From Haloplanus rubicundus (GTDB lineage: Archaea; Halobacteriota; Halobacteria; Halobacteriales; Haloferacaceae), in contig NZ_CP031149.1 in the NCBI RefSeq assembly GCF_003342675.1, positions 62,001-126,000 of the forward strand: DNA of 64,000 nt, given 5' to 3'. The first letter of the stretch is position 1. Every line of letters starts with the position of its first letter. Of the stretch, positions 27,080 through 36,473 are shown piece by piece. Made by a program: the position numbers and the translations under genes. The notes under the pieces were generated by a model. The model made no database searches, was not told where the DNA came from, and was given only the letters and a program-made list of their open reading frames with translations.

Positions 27080-28375
27080 ATGGAATTGCCCGACGAACAG
27101 GAGTTCCACGAATTTATTGGCGAGGCACTTCAGGTCGCTGTGGTTGAGCTGGCAGCAGCATTTCCTGACCAACGTCATCTCGAAATCTCGTGGGACACGA
27201 TTGAGACCTATAACTCTGAATGGTCTCGTACACTTCGCTCGAATCCTGATGCATTCTTGCGGGCGTTTGAACAGGCGCTGACGACGTATCCGGCGATTCC
27301 GCCGTACGGACAGATTTCCTTCTATGATGGTACAACCAATCGTGCCGACCCACCATTCATTCGATTGACCGATGTCCCTTTCGAGACACCCATCGCCGAA
27401 GCGCCGAATCGTGTTGGAGAATTAGTGCGCGTGATCGGGTACGTTGAATCGCTTGATGACCCCGAGGTTCGCGTGGCCAAGGCAGTATATGAGTGTTCAC
27501 ACTGTGAACACACTCATCGTATGACAGTTATCGGTCCAGAGTCCGTATCCTTGTCTGCATGCCCGGAGTGTGGTTTCAAAGACGGCTACCAGTTTGACGG
27601 GTTGCGGTCACAAATGATGGATGCACAAAAAGGTCGTATTCATCCGCTCGATGTAACTGAGGAAACCACTGTCGACATCGAGCTTCAATATAGTCTGATT
27701 GATTCAGTCTCGCTGTATGAACCGATCGCACTGACGGGCCAAATGTACGTAGAAGGAGAAACCCACCAGCGATCGCAGTTGTGCCTGCTGGTGAATAATA
27801 TCGAATCAACCGACCAAACGGTTCATCGGCCTAATGTTGAGGCCGCAGAAACGTACCTCAGCGCATACGTTGCGGAGCCCGAACATTTCACTGCTGACCT
27901 TCGTGAGTGGATGCTCCGGAGCACGACCGTCCTCAGTACGCAATCACTCACGGAGGAAGAAGCGCAAGCTAAAATCATTACTCCCTTACTCCACAAACTC
28001 GGCTGGAACGTGTATTCAAATAACGTCCGGATCGAGTATTCTGAACCTGGTGGCGGAGGGACTGTCGATTATATGCTCACTGATGGGTCAAATAGGCCGC
28101 TTATTCCAATTGAGGCGAAGGCTCCGAATATCGATCTCGGAAGTGCAGTCGATCAACTTGAACGATATATGCAGAGGTTTTCATGCGAGATTGGACTTCT
28201 GGCAAACGGGCGAGAGTACCGTTTGTATGACCTTCCACCAGATACACAGGAGATACGACACCGCTGGACCCTCGATGTCCGCGAACTCCCCGTTAATACA
28301 GCCGCTCTTACTGGTCTTCGATACGATGTCGCGGTCGCTGAAGATTCGCTTCGTGCCATCTACGCGGCTCACTAG
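27080..28375 (+). CDS. MCM N-terminal domain fused to an HsdR-type nuclease
   Basis: 431 residues with its own TATA box (ctaatataatatata) about 30 bases upstream. Residues 1-255 follow the archaeal MCM N-terminal domain: helical A subdomain, then PNRVGELVRVIGYVESLD, zinc ribbon Cys139, Cys142, Cys161, Cys164 (YECSHCEHTH, ACPECGF), a SQMMDAQKGRI segment and the closing OB strands. The AAA+ helicase is absent. Instead residues 300-431 carry a type I restriction HsdR-N-like nuclease fold with Asp330 (GTVDYML) and Glu345-Ala-Lys347 (IPIEAK). Position inside the DUF499/DUF1156 locus implies the restriction or effector nuclease. It could bind single-stranded or forked DNA through the MCM part. Confidence 0.75.
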   Translation: MELPDEQEFHEFIGEALQVAVVELAAAFPDQRHLEISWDTIETYNSEWSRTLRSNPDAFLRAFEQALTTYPAIPPYGQISFYDGTTNRADPPFIRLTDVPFETPIAEAPNRVGELVRVIGYVESLDDPEVRVAKAVYECSHCEHTHRMTVIGPESVSLSACPECGFKDGYQFDGLRSQMMDAQKGRIHPLDVTEETTVDIELQYSLIDSVSLYEPIALTGQMYVEGETHQRSQLCLLVNNIESTDQTVHRPNVEAAETYLSAYVAEPEHFTADLREWMLRSTTVLSTQSLTEEEAQAKIITPLLHKLGWNVYSNNVRIEYSEPGGGGTVDYMLTDGSNRPLIPIEAKAPNIDLGSAVDQLERYMQRFSCEIGLLANGREYRLYDLPPDTQEIRHRWTLDVRELPVNTAALTGLRYDVAVAEDSLRAIYAAH

Positions 28376-28545
28376 CGAGAAGTCAGATGACCGTCGACAT
28401 TATTCGGAACGTGACGACTCCGACCACCGAGTTGACAGGGCGGGAGAATCCCGAACAGCGGCACTGAGTGCGTGAGGCAGTACTAGCGCCATCCATATGC
28501 CAGAGAATTAAGTGAGCACCTCGATAATCGAAACTAACTCGATGG

Positions 28546-31500
28546 ATGGCTGATCTTACAAACGAGACGTGGCGCTCGATATACGAGAGCCAGCCGGGTG
28601 GCTCCAGTTCGTATCTCGTCGATGAATTCTATGTCCCCGCACTTGAACGGTCGATTCGATATGATCGAATCGCTGGCTACTTTTCTAGCAGCGCACTCGC
28701 GGTCGCGTCTCGCGGAATCGACGCCCTCCTCGAGAACGACGGCGAGATGCGGCTCGTCGTTGGCACCGAACTCTACTCTACCGACCGTCCGGTCTTCGAG
28801 GCACTCACTGACGAACTGACCGACTCGTTGAAAGAACTGGAAGACGAGCAGCTGGACGCACAACTTCAGCTCCTCGCCCGGCTCCTCCGGGAAGGCCGTC
28901 TGCACATCAAGGTCGCCGTCCCCCGCGAAGGATCCTGGCGTATCTTCCACCCGAAGATGGGTATCTTCCACGACGACGATGGGAACGCACTCTCGTTCGA
29001 AGGGAGCGTGAACGAGACCGTCGGCGGGTGGAAGAACAACTACGAGCGATTCAAAGTCCACCGCTCGTGGGTCGACAAGCAGTCGTCCTACGTCGACGGC
29101 GACATCGATACCTTCGACCGCCTCTGGGAGAACGAGCATCCCTACGTCGAGGTGTACGACCTCCCAGAGGCCATCGAGAAGGAACTCATCGACTGGAAGG
29201 ATCCGGACTCGCAGACGAAACTCGAGGAGGCGATTCAGATCGCCCGGGGGGAGGCACCGCCGACGGAGCGCGACAAAGCGAACATCATCGCCGACGGGCA
29301 TCTCTCCCCCGGGGGACTTGCGCTCGCAGAGGAAGGCAGCACGATCACGCCCTGGCCTCACCAGCGCGTCGTCTCCGACACACTGATCAACACCTATCCG
29401 AACAGCTTCCTGCTCTGTGACGAGGTCGGCCTCGGGAAGACGATCGAAGCTGGCCTGACACTCTCCCGCCTTGGGCTGACTGACGAGCTCGAGACAGGGC
29501 TACTGCTCGTCCCAGCGAGCCTCACTGTTCAGTGGCAGGAAGAGATGTGGGAGAAGTTCAATCTGAACACCTACCGGTACGAGCGAGGGAGCAACTACGA
29601 GTACGCATTCATCGATGCGTTCGGACGCGAACATTCTCCGCCCGGCCCATCCGAACTTGACCTCCGCGGGCAGGAACGAGAACAGGCCTGGGTGGAAAGC
29701 CCAATCTGGCGGTTCCTGCACGAACAGCAGGAGGGAGACGATAACACCGGCCCCGCGATAGTCATCATGTCCTGGCATACTGCGCGACTGCGGGATCGAT
29801 GGGACCAGGTAGCACCCAAGGATGGTGGCCAGACGCGAACGCGAGACGACGTACCTGCGAGTTGTCGTGGCCGACAAACATCCAATCGAGAAGGTGTCTG
29901 GGACGCCGTCATCGTCGACGAGGCTCACAACGGACGCAAGGGGAGCAGCTTCTACTCGATGCTGGAACGCCTTCGCGACCACACGCAGGCGTACTATCTC
30001 CTCACCGCGACACCCATGCAACTTCATGCAGGCGAACTCTACGATCTGATGTCCTTGCTCGACCTCCCTGGTGAGTGGGACAATCAAGACGAGTTCGTCG
30101 AGTTCTTCGAGACCCGCCGTGCGCTCACGAAAGCGCTTGACAAGGAGTTAGCTGGGAATCGCACTGCGGACGACGAGTCGTGGTCCGCACAGGCTACGCT
30201 CACCGAAAGTCGGTATCAGGACCGGCTCCCAGGCGAACGGAGCCTCTCCGACCGCGTGTTCGACGCTGTTGGCACCGAACTAGACGTAGGAGACGACCAG
30301 CAGGCCCGGTCTATCGCCAAGCAACGCGTACTTCGAGCCTGTGACCTCGCCAGCGACTACGGCGAGCACTACGATGGGTACATCGATGCGTTCGAATCCG
30401 CGATGGACGAGCACGATGTCGACCCATTCGACGCCAAAGAGGACGAGAAGCTGAAATACCTCCTGTATCCCTCGTGGAAAGCAGATGATGAGTGGCTGAC
30501 GTTCTCGCGAAATGAGCGACTTGCAGCACTCGACGAGCTCTCGGAATCAGGCTGGAAAGTCGTACAGGATGTCCTCGGAGAGTCGACCCCTGTCGATGCG
30601 CTCATCCATCGGAATACCCGCGACACCCTTCGCAAGTACGAACGTGTGGGGCTTCTCGACGCGACGGTTCCTGACCGGAATCCCGAACAGCACAAGATAG
30701 AGCTCACGGACGAAACGCGCCGCGTGTACGACCGCATCGACGATTACACGAGAAAGTTCTACAAGCTCGCGCAGCAGTCTGACGAGGCTGAGTCCCGGGC
30801 AATTGGGTTCGTGATGACGACGTATCGTCAGCGACTCACAAGCAGCGTCTATGCGATTTCGCAGAGTCTCCAGAACCGTCTCAAGAAGCTCCGTGGTCAA
30901 CGGACAGTGCTGAAGGGTAAACAGCGTGCTCAGGAGGCGGGTTCGGGTGGCTCTCGCCAAGTGGTGATGGAGACGCTCTCCGAGTACGATCTTGAGGACG
31001 TCGAGGCGCTAGAGGAACTGGAGGGCGACTTGGAAGATGCCGACCTCGCTGAGATCATCCCTAACGTTACTGACGAGGGACTTCATCTCTTAGACCAGGA
31101 GATCGAGGAGTTGGAGTCGTTCGTCGACGAACTGGCGGAGATAGACCAGGATCCCAAAATTGGTCAACTCATCGACGATCTCAACGAGCTGGACCACGAG
31201 GGACACAACCGGGCGATTATCTTCACACAGTACGCCGATACGATGGATTTCATCCGTCAGAGCCTCGTGTCGATCCACGGGGAGACGGTCGCGACTTACT
31301 CTGGCCGCGGCGGCGAGATGTACGAGAGCGATTCTGGATCGTGGACACACGTCGGGAAGGAACGTGTGAAGCGCGAATTCGCGGCTGACGATGGAAGAGT
31401 GGACATACTCGTCTGTACGGACTCTGCGAGTGAGGGACTGAACCTTCAGGAGTGTGGCGCACTCATCAACTACGACTTACCGTGGAATCCGATGCGGGTC

Positions 31501-32463
31501 GAACAGCGTATCGGGCGTATTGACCGTATCGGACAGCGGTACGACGAGGTGACAATTCTCAATTACAGTTACCAGGACACGGTTGAGACGGACATCTACG
31601 AGCGACTAGACGCACGGATCGGCCTTTTCGAGAACGTTGTTGGCGATATGCAACCGATTCTCTCCGGTGTCAGCAGCCAGATTCGATCCGCGACACTAGA
31701 GACGGAGCGGGACGAAAGCCGGGATGCGGTTGAGCGAGCCGATCAGGAGTTCTCTGACCAGATTGAGAAGCAGGAAGAGAGCGACAGAGTCGATGTCGGC
31801 GAATCACTGGACGACATCGATGAACCGCTCGCGCAAGACGTAATTGACGAAGCGAAGCTCGATGCTTGGGAATCGTTCAAACATCCAGATATCCTCGATG
31901 TCGGTGCTGACGACTACGACACAGAGAGGCCGTTTACTGTGCAATCTCTCGAGTCGGTCTTGACGAGGAGTGAAGCTCTCGTAGAGGCGGGAATCCAATT
32001 CACGAGTGTCGACGAACTCGGGCTGGATGTGACGGACACCGAATACGGGGATGGCTTTGACTTCGGGGAGTGCACGTACCGACTGGAAGTCAGCGACATA
32101 GAGTCTATCCCAGAGTTAGACACAGAGGGAACACTGGCCTCCGTGATTGCTCCGGAGGAAAAGACGGTCGCGGTGACGTTCTCGGACGAATGTGCGGAGG
32201 AGTTCCCGTCGCTCCATTATTTGGCACCTAGAAATCCGTTGCTGCGACACCTCATCCACACCTGGAAGAATACTTCAGATAAATCTGAGCGGCTGATTAA
32301 ATACACCGAATCCGATCAACAGTTGTCTCGTCCAATCGTCTGTGGGTGGGGTAGAGATCGCACCATCAGCGTGATTTCGGACGATGGGACTGTCACAGGA
32401 GCGACCTCTGTGGATGAGCTGTCTAAATGGTGCGAGAATTTTGTAGCCAACCGAAAACAGTGA
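28546..32463 (+). CDS. PLD-domain SNF2-family helicase of the defence system
   Basis: 1305 residues. The N-terminal phospholipase-D-like domain has a single HxK half-site, FHPKMGIF (His135, Lys137), followed by SFEGSVNET. The SNF2-type motor follows: Walker A DEVGLGKT (292-299), DEAH box VDEAHNG (458-461), and C-terminal motifs IIFTQYADTMDF and TDSASEGLNLQ, ending RIGRIDRIGQR. This is the COG0553-type enzyme found with DUF499 and DUF1156 genes. It probably moves along DNA and brings nuclease activity to unmodified targets. A separate promoter is possible in the 170-base gap upstream. Full length, no frameshift. Confidence 0.85.
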   Translation: MADLTNETWRSIYESQPGGSSSYLVDEFYVPALERSIRYDRIAGYFSSSALAVASRGIDALLENDGEMRLVVGTELYSTDRPVFEALTDELTDSLKELEDEQLDAQLQLLARLLREGRLHIKVAVPREGSWRIFHPKMGIFHDDDGNALSFEGSVNETVGGWKNNYERFKVHRSWVDKQSSYVDGDIDTFDRLWENEHPYVEVYDLPEAIEKELIDWKDPDSQTKLEEAIQIARGEAPPTERDKANIIADGHLSPGGLALAEEGSTITPWPHQRVVSDTLINTYPNSFLLCDEVGLGKTIEAGLTLSRLGLTDELETGLLLVPASLTVQWQEEMWEKFNLNTYRYERGSNYEYAFIDAFGREHSPPGPSELDLRGQEREQAWVESPIWRFLHEQQEGDDNTGPAIVIMSWHTARLRDRWDQVAPKDGGQTRTRDDVPASCRGRQTSNREGVWDAVIVDEAHNGRKGSSFYSMLERLRDHTQAYYLLTATPMQLHAGELYDLMSLLDLPGEWDNQDEFVEFFETRRALTKALDKELAGNRTADDESWSAQATLTESRYQDRLPGERSLSDRVFDAVGTELDVGDDQQARSIAKQRVLRACDLASDYGEHYDGYIDAFESAMDEHDVDPFDAKEDEKLKYLLYPSWKADDEWLTFSRNERLAALDELSESGWKVVQDVLGESTPVDALIHRNTRDTLRKYERVGLLDATVPDRNPEQHKIELTDETRRVYDRIDDYTRKFYKLAQQSDEAESRAIGFVMTTYRQRLTSSVYAISQSLQNRLKKLRGQRTVLKGKQRAQEAGSGGSRQVVMETLSEYDLEDVEALEELEGDLEDADLAEIIPNVTDEGLHLLDQEIEELESFVDELAEIDQDPKIGQLIDDLNELDHEGHNRAIIFTQYADTMDFIRQSLVSIHGETVATYSGRGGEMYESDSGSWTHVGKERVKREFAADDGRVDILVCTDSASEGLNLQECGALINYDLPWNPMRVEQRIGRIDRIGQRYDEVTILNYSYQDTVETDIYERLDARIGLFENVVGDMQPILSGVSSQIRSATLETERDESRDAVERADQEFSDQIEKQEESDRVDVGESLDDIDEPLAQDVIDEAKLDAWESFKHPDILDVGADDYDTERPFTVQSLESVLTRSEALVEAGIQFTSVDELGLDVTDTEYGDGFDFGECTYRLEVSDIESIPELDTEGTLASVIAPEEKTVAVTFSDECAEEFPSLHYLAPRNPLLRHLIHTWKNTSDKSERLIKYTESDQQLSRPIVCGWGRDRTISVISDDGTVTGATSVDELSKWCENFVANRKQ

Positions 32464-32743
32464 AATCATCGGCGATAATAATCCGGACCGGTCACGCTGG
32501 ATAGAGAACTAGCGCGTTCTTAGGCCACACCAATGGCCAAACCTACCAGTTCCGGGATGTATTTTGCGGATTATTTTGCTGGTTGATTGGTGTGATTGCC
32601 GCCGAGAGACAGAAACCCGACGCCGTCATGCGATCTCTCACAGCCTAGATTCACAAATAACAAACCTTATTTCTAATAGTAGTACCACCAGCCTCAGATT
32701 GGTACGGGCGACCCCAGTTGGCAGCGACCACCTCGTCTTGGAC

Positions 32744-33440
32744 CTTCGTGTTTAGTTAAGCGTAAAAAGTGAGGCGGGTGAACTTCTTGCTGGTCTATGG
32801 CAGAAATCACACGCCTCAGCGGGAATAACGACTGGATTGATTTGGATTTTGTGGAGCGAGAGCGGACACCCGAGTCGGCGATGAAGCTCGGTATTCAGAT
32901 GCATCTGGCTGGACTATCACTTTCGAATACCGTCTCTGCGCTTGATAATTTGGGTGTCAAACGTTCTCGAAAAGCGGTTCACGACTGGGTACAGAAGGCC
33001 GATCTACAGCCGGTCAGCGGGAAGGCTCCGAATCAGGTTGCGGTTGACGAAACCGTGATTCGCATCGACGACCAGCAGTTCTGGCTGTACGCCGCCGCGG
33101 AGCCACAGACGAACGAATTGCTCCATTTACGGCTGTTTTCGACCACTGTAACCGCTCTCACTGAACTCTTTCTCAACGAACTGCGGGAGAAACACGATGT
33201 CGAATCCGCCCTGTTTCTCGTCGATGGCGCCAAACATCTCCAAACTGCACTCGACCGATCAGGGCTCCGATTTCAGACAGAACGCCACGGAAATCGGAAT
33301 GCCATCGAACGTATATTTAGAGAAGTAAAGCGACGAATCTCTTCGTTTTCAAACTGTTTCAGCTACGTCGACCCAGCAACAGCTGAAAACTGGTTGCAGA
33401 GTTTCGTTCGCTGGCACAATGCTCCAAACTAAACACGAAG
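32744..33440 (+). mobile_element. IS6-family insertion sequence, complete
   Basis: A 697-base element bounded by perfect 14-bp terminal inverted repeats: CTTCGTGTTTAGTT at 32744-32757 and its complement at 33427-33440. It carries one transposase gene. The flanking eight bases (tcttggac, agagcgtg) do not match, so no target duplication remains, as expected after replicon fusion or a rearrangement by an IS6-type element. Confidence 0.85.
32797..33432 (+). CDS. IS6-family DDE transposase
   Basis: 211 residues. The N-terminal helix-turn-helix (LSLSNTVSALDNLGVKRS) precedes the DDE catalytic core: AVDETVIRIDDQQFWLYAA, then ALFLVDGAKHLQTAL, then NAIERIFREVKRRISSFSN. Asp, Asp and Glu are placed as in IS6-family enzymes. 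The gene appears intact and ends inside the right terminal repeat. It is slightly shorter than bacterial IS6 transposases, as is normal for haloarchaeal versions. Confidence 0.88.
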   Translation: MAEITRLSGNNDWIDLDFVERERTPESAMKLGIQMHLAGLSLSNTVSALDNLGVKRSRKAVHDWVQKADLQPVSGKAPNQVAVDETVIRIDDQQFWLYAAAEPQTNELLHLRLFSTTVTALTELFLNELREKHDVESALFLVDGAKHLQTALDRSGLRFQTERHGNRNAIERIFREVKRRISSFSNCFSYVDPATAENWLQSFVRWHNAPN

Positions 33441-33575
33441 AGAGCGTGCGGCAGATGACGCGTGAGATTCTATCCAGATACTGACGCTGGCGGACCCATG
33501 GAACGGCCCAGGCTTTCCTAGGCTAGTTTAAGAGTAGTTGGAATAGAAGGAGTTGGACGACCCGCGCCGACGGGG

Positions 33576-33858
33576 TTGTTACGACGAACTATATCCGAGC
33601 GGCTCACCCGGCCGGAACGGCTGTTCATGTCGGCTGTCGCACCGCGTGGCATTGTCCCTGCAAGCGTCGCAACGCTGTTTGCCATCGAACTGACGCTCGC
33701 AGGGGACCCGGCCGCGGCACAGACGCTGCTCGGTGCTGTGTTTGTAGTCATTTTTGTGACGGTGATCGCTGAAGCTGGACTCGCGCGACAGATAGCGGAC
33801 CTGCTTGGAGTCTCACCAATGCGAACAATAATTATCGGGGGCGGTCGGGTCGGCCGAA
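33576..33858 (+). pseudogene. Fragment of an NhaP-type Na+/H+ antiporter with the start of a TrkA domain
   Basis: The forward frame encodes SERLTRPERLFMSAVAPRGI and two membrane helices (LLGAVFVVIFVTVIAEAG), then DLLGVSPMRTIIIGGGRVG. This is the last part of a CPA1-type antiporter running into a C-terminal TrkA-N nucleotide-binding domain. Everything before it is missing, and the TrkA part is cut after the first glycine loop, where sequence of the next pseudogene begins. It lies about 140 bases after the IS6 element, which probably caused the left truncation. Confidence 0.65.
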
Positions 33859-34524
33859 CGCCTCGGCTACGACGCGGACGACGTCGCGTCGGTCGCCGAC
33901 GGTGCAGACCTCGGCCTCGGGTGTGGGAATCCGAAGGCGTTCGCTGAGATGACGCCTGGTGAGACAGTACTCGACCTTGGCTCCGGTGCGGGCTTCGACT
34001 GCTTCCTCGCTGCACAGGAGGTCGGCCCAGACGGGGATGTCATTGGTGTCGACATGACACCGGAGATGATCTCAAAAGCGAGAGAGAACGTGACGAAGAA
34101 CGACGCCGACAACGTTGAGTTTCGTCTCGGCGAGATTAGTCATCTCCCCGTTGCTGACGCAACCGTCGATGTCGTCATCTCGAACTGCGTTGTCAATCTT
34201 GCTCCCGAAAAACAGCGTGTGTTTGATGACGCTTACCGGGTCCTCAAGCCCGGCGGCCGTGTCGCCATTTCAGACGTTGTCCAAACCGCGCCGTTCCTGG
34301 ACGATGTCAAGATGGATCCAGACTCGCTGACCGGCTGCGTCGCTGGGGCCTCAACAGTCGACGCCCTCAAAACGATACTTGACAATGCCGGCTTCGAAGC
34401 AATCGAGATAGAGCCCAAGGACGAAAGCACCGAGTTCATCAGTGACTGGGACGCTAACCGGGACCTCAGTGACTACCTCGTGTCTGCAACCATCGAGGCC
34501 CGGAAACCCCCTTGCGACGCCTGA
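33850..34524 (+). pseudogene. arsM: Arsenite methyltransferase ArsM, N-terminally truncated
   Basis: From base 33850 the frame reads SAERLGYDADDVASVADGAD then LGLGCGNPKAFAEMTPGETV, LDLGSGAGFDCFLAA and VIGVDMTPEM: the SAM-dependent methyltransferase core of ArsM. The usual N-terminal region with the paired Cys for arsenic binding is lost, because the gene is joined to the antiporter fragment. An internal ATG at 33949 could start a 191-residue product lacking those cysteines; Cys in ISNCVVNL and LTGCVAGA remain. It is probably non-functional. A regulator of the ArsR type lies 240 bases further on. Confidence 0.7.
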
Positions 34525-34759
34525 CCTACCCCGAGTACTGGTGGTCTCGACCACTCAAGCATTCCTGCAGGTGGATTGACCGAACCCCTACGAATCATCA
34601 ACCACAATCTCGGAAGATGGAAATGATGTGCCTTCTGTTCGATCTATCTGTTCTGAACTGAAATAGAAATCTATCTCTCTTGTCGGCCTTGCGCTGGTTA
34701 CGCTTCCAGAATATCTTGGATGTCGAGCTCTCTGTCCGGCAAAAACGTACGCTCCAAGG

Positions 34760-35197
34760 TTAATTTGGGCTCCGTCCGTCCGGCCGCTCAACGGCTTCGG
34801 CGGCCTCGATTTCATCCGTTTTCTCGACTTCGGCGAACATCGCTCGATACGCGTCAGACTCAAAGAGGTTGTTCCGGTCGAACAACTCGCGGGCGACGTC
34901 GGTGAGCTGGAAGAACCGGTACGGTTGGCCTCGTTCGAGCCCCTCACGGTCCCGTTCGACAACCTCGATTAGCCCTACCTCCTCCAGCCGGGCGAGATGG
35001 TCGGTGAGCGTCGAGGCGGCGACGCTCGGGTTGTAGTATTCGAGTTCCTTCTTCGAGGGCGCACCCTTGGGATGGCCGACGATCGTCCCGATGATGTTCG
35101 CGCGAGTCGTGTCATCGAGAGCACTCAGCGCTTCGATCGGGTCAAGGCCGGTTGTGTCCTCCGCGGGGGTAAACGCGGAAGCGTCGGGCCGGGACAT
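34760..35197 (-). CDS. ArsR-family winged-helix regulator
   Basis: 145 residues from ATG 35197. The winged helix (ALDDTTRANIIGTIVGHPKG, then VAASTLTDHLARLEEVGLIE, then a wing with RGQPYRFFQLT) is of the ArsR type found next to arsenic and metal genes in haloarchaea. No obvious metal-binding Cys is present, so the signal is unclear. It is divergent from the gene at 35330. A perfect inverted repeat lies 31 bases upstream of its start and probably is its operator. Confidence 0.75.
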   Translation of the reverse strand: MSRPDASAFTPAEDTTGLDPIEALSALDDTTRANIIGTIVGHPKGAPSKKELEYYNPSVAASTLTDHLARLEEVGLIEVVERDREGLERGQPYRFFQLTDVARELFDRNNLFESDAYRAMFAEVEKTDEIEAAEAVERPDGRSPN

Positions 35198-35227
35198 CGT
35201 GTGTACACGTTCGAGGCCGCGCCGGAT

Positions 35228-35255
35228 AACCATTTCGGTGAAAATCGAAATGGTT
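35228..35255. promoter_or_regulatory. Perfect 10-bp inverted-repeat operator between divergent genes
   Basis: Arms AACCATTTCG (35228-35237) and CGAAATGGTT (35246-35255) are separated by eight bases. The site lies between the ArsR-type gene (start 35197) and the gene at 35330, a natural place for the regulator to control both. The TTTCG...CGAAA core is a typical ArsR-type dyad. Confidence 0.65.
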
Positions 35256-35329
35256 GGACAACACCTTCACGATTCCACTTTCGGTCTCGTTTCCGTACTG
35301 TTAGGTGGCGATGGTGTCTCTTCGACAAT

Positions 35330-35905
35330 ATGAATGAGGACGACAGTACCCGGACGGCCATCGACAAACTGGGCGCACAACCCGGTGAGGCACTCACACC
35401 CGAACGAGTTGAGGCGATCCAGACGGGGATGCACGAGAACCTCGGGCGGTTCATCAATACGACATCCTACTTTGTGTTGGGCTCCTACGGCGAGGACGAA
35501 CGGCCGCGTCTTGAGGCTGTCCGGGACCACTTGGCGACCGAGGCCACTACATCTGATAAAGACGATGACGTCGATGCGTTTCTGATGGACGAAATCCTCG
35601 ATATCACCGAGTTCTTTACCTCGAAATTCAAGCTCTTGGTGAGCTACGCCGACCACATTGTCGGTATCTACGAACACTCTCACGGCGGGCATGCTTGGGA
35701 GGCTGGCTACATCGATCAACCAGGCTACCGAGAGCGGACGAGGACGTTTTACCGGACCTACGAGAGCGATGAGGACCAGTACGAGGCATACGACGGGATG
35801 TTCGCGCACTACTTGCTGTCGATGGAGCGCGTCGACCGTGCGCACACATGGACGACCACAGACGAACTCCTTGAGGAGGTGCAGGCCGCGTCTGACGGAG
35901 ATTAA
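35330..35905 (+). CDS. Putative Rossmann-like sensor/effector protein (NDT/TIR-like), unknown function
   Basis: 191 residues from ATG 35330. After an acidic lead it shows the pattern TSYFVLGSYGEDERPRLEAV (first strand and helix), FKLLVSYADHIVGIYE (strand after a helix) and HGGHAWEAGYID. The last segment resembles the nucleotide-binding E-x-G-Y loop of nucleoside deoxyribosyltransferases and TIR-like proteins. No family name is certain. It is divergent from the ArsR-type regulator and shares its operator. A role in nucleotide or NAD cleavage is possible but is inference from fold pattern alone. Confidence 0.5.
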   Translation: MNEDDSTRTAIDKLGAQPGEALTPERVEAIQTGMHENLGRFINTTSYFVLGSYGEDERPRLEAVRDHLATEATTSDKDDDVDAFLMDEILDITEFFTSKFKLLVSYADHIVGIYEHSHGGHAWEAGYIDQPGYRERTRTFYRTYESDEDQYEAYDGMFAHYLLSMERVDRAHTWTTTDELLEEVQAASDGD

Positions 35906-36027
35906 GGGCCAACTATCGAACTTCCAACGAACCGTGCGACCGTCTGAGACTCAAAGGATCGATGACCACCGTCTCCAATACCGCGATCGCCGTTTACATT
36001 TATATCTGAGTATAGCGTGTGTGAGCT

Positions 36028-36351
36028 ATGAGTTTCGAGATCGTGGGGTTTGAATCGGAACTTGGTACGGATGCGGCGCTGCCGCCCGACTGTGAGAGCG
36101 ACGATCACATCGTACCGATTAGTTTCGAGGCGTTCTTTCCGAGTTCGTTTATGCGACTCTATACGGACGCAGAGACGTTTGCTGAATTTATGCAGGACAG
36201 CCCGTGGCGTGTCACGACGCTGGCCGAGTTCGAGATGATCCCGGAACCGGATCTCGATGTCTACGTCGACGATCGGACGGAGTTCAGGTCGTGGACGGAG
36301 ATGCTCAGAGCAGCGGGTCCGGACTTCATCGAGCGGGTACAGAACCACTAG
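36028..36351 (+). CDS. Hypothetical acidic haloarchaeal protein
   Basis: 107 residues. A TATA-like tttatatctg lies about 30 bases before ATG 36028, suggesting a leaderless transcript. The protein is acidic and mixed alpha/beta (MSFEIVGFESELG, then FPSSFMRLYTDAETFAEFM), with no recognised motif or membrane segment. It stands alone between the ArsR-linked gene and the amphi-Trp gene. Confidence 0.55.
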   Translation: MSFEIVGFESELGTDAALPPDCESDDHIVPISFEAFFPSSFMRLYTDAETFAEFMQDSPWRVTTLAEFEMIPEPDLDVYVDDRTEFRSWTEMLRAAGPDFIERVQNH

Positions 36352-36473
36352 ACTCTCTCACAGACCAGGAGTTTCAGAAATCCGACTTGATTTTGATCTA
36401 ATACCGGTGATCGATTCCTCCGGGTAGGGAATTTCCCCCTTTGTTTATCGAGACTTCTCGCGTACTCGTACGT

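Noticed and set aside
20181-32463. Calling the locus a BREX system
   Set aside because: No PglZ, BrxA or BrxB is present; sharing DUF499 and a PglX-like methylase is not enough for that name.
32736-33448. Target-site duplication of the IS6 element
   Set aside because: The eight bases on each side differ (tcttggac and agagcgtg).
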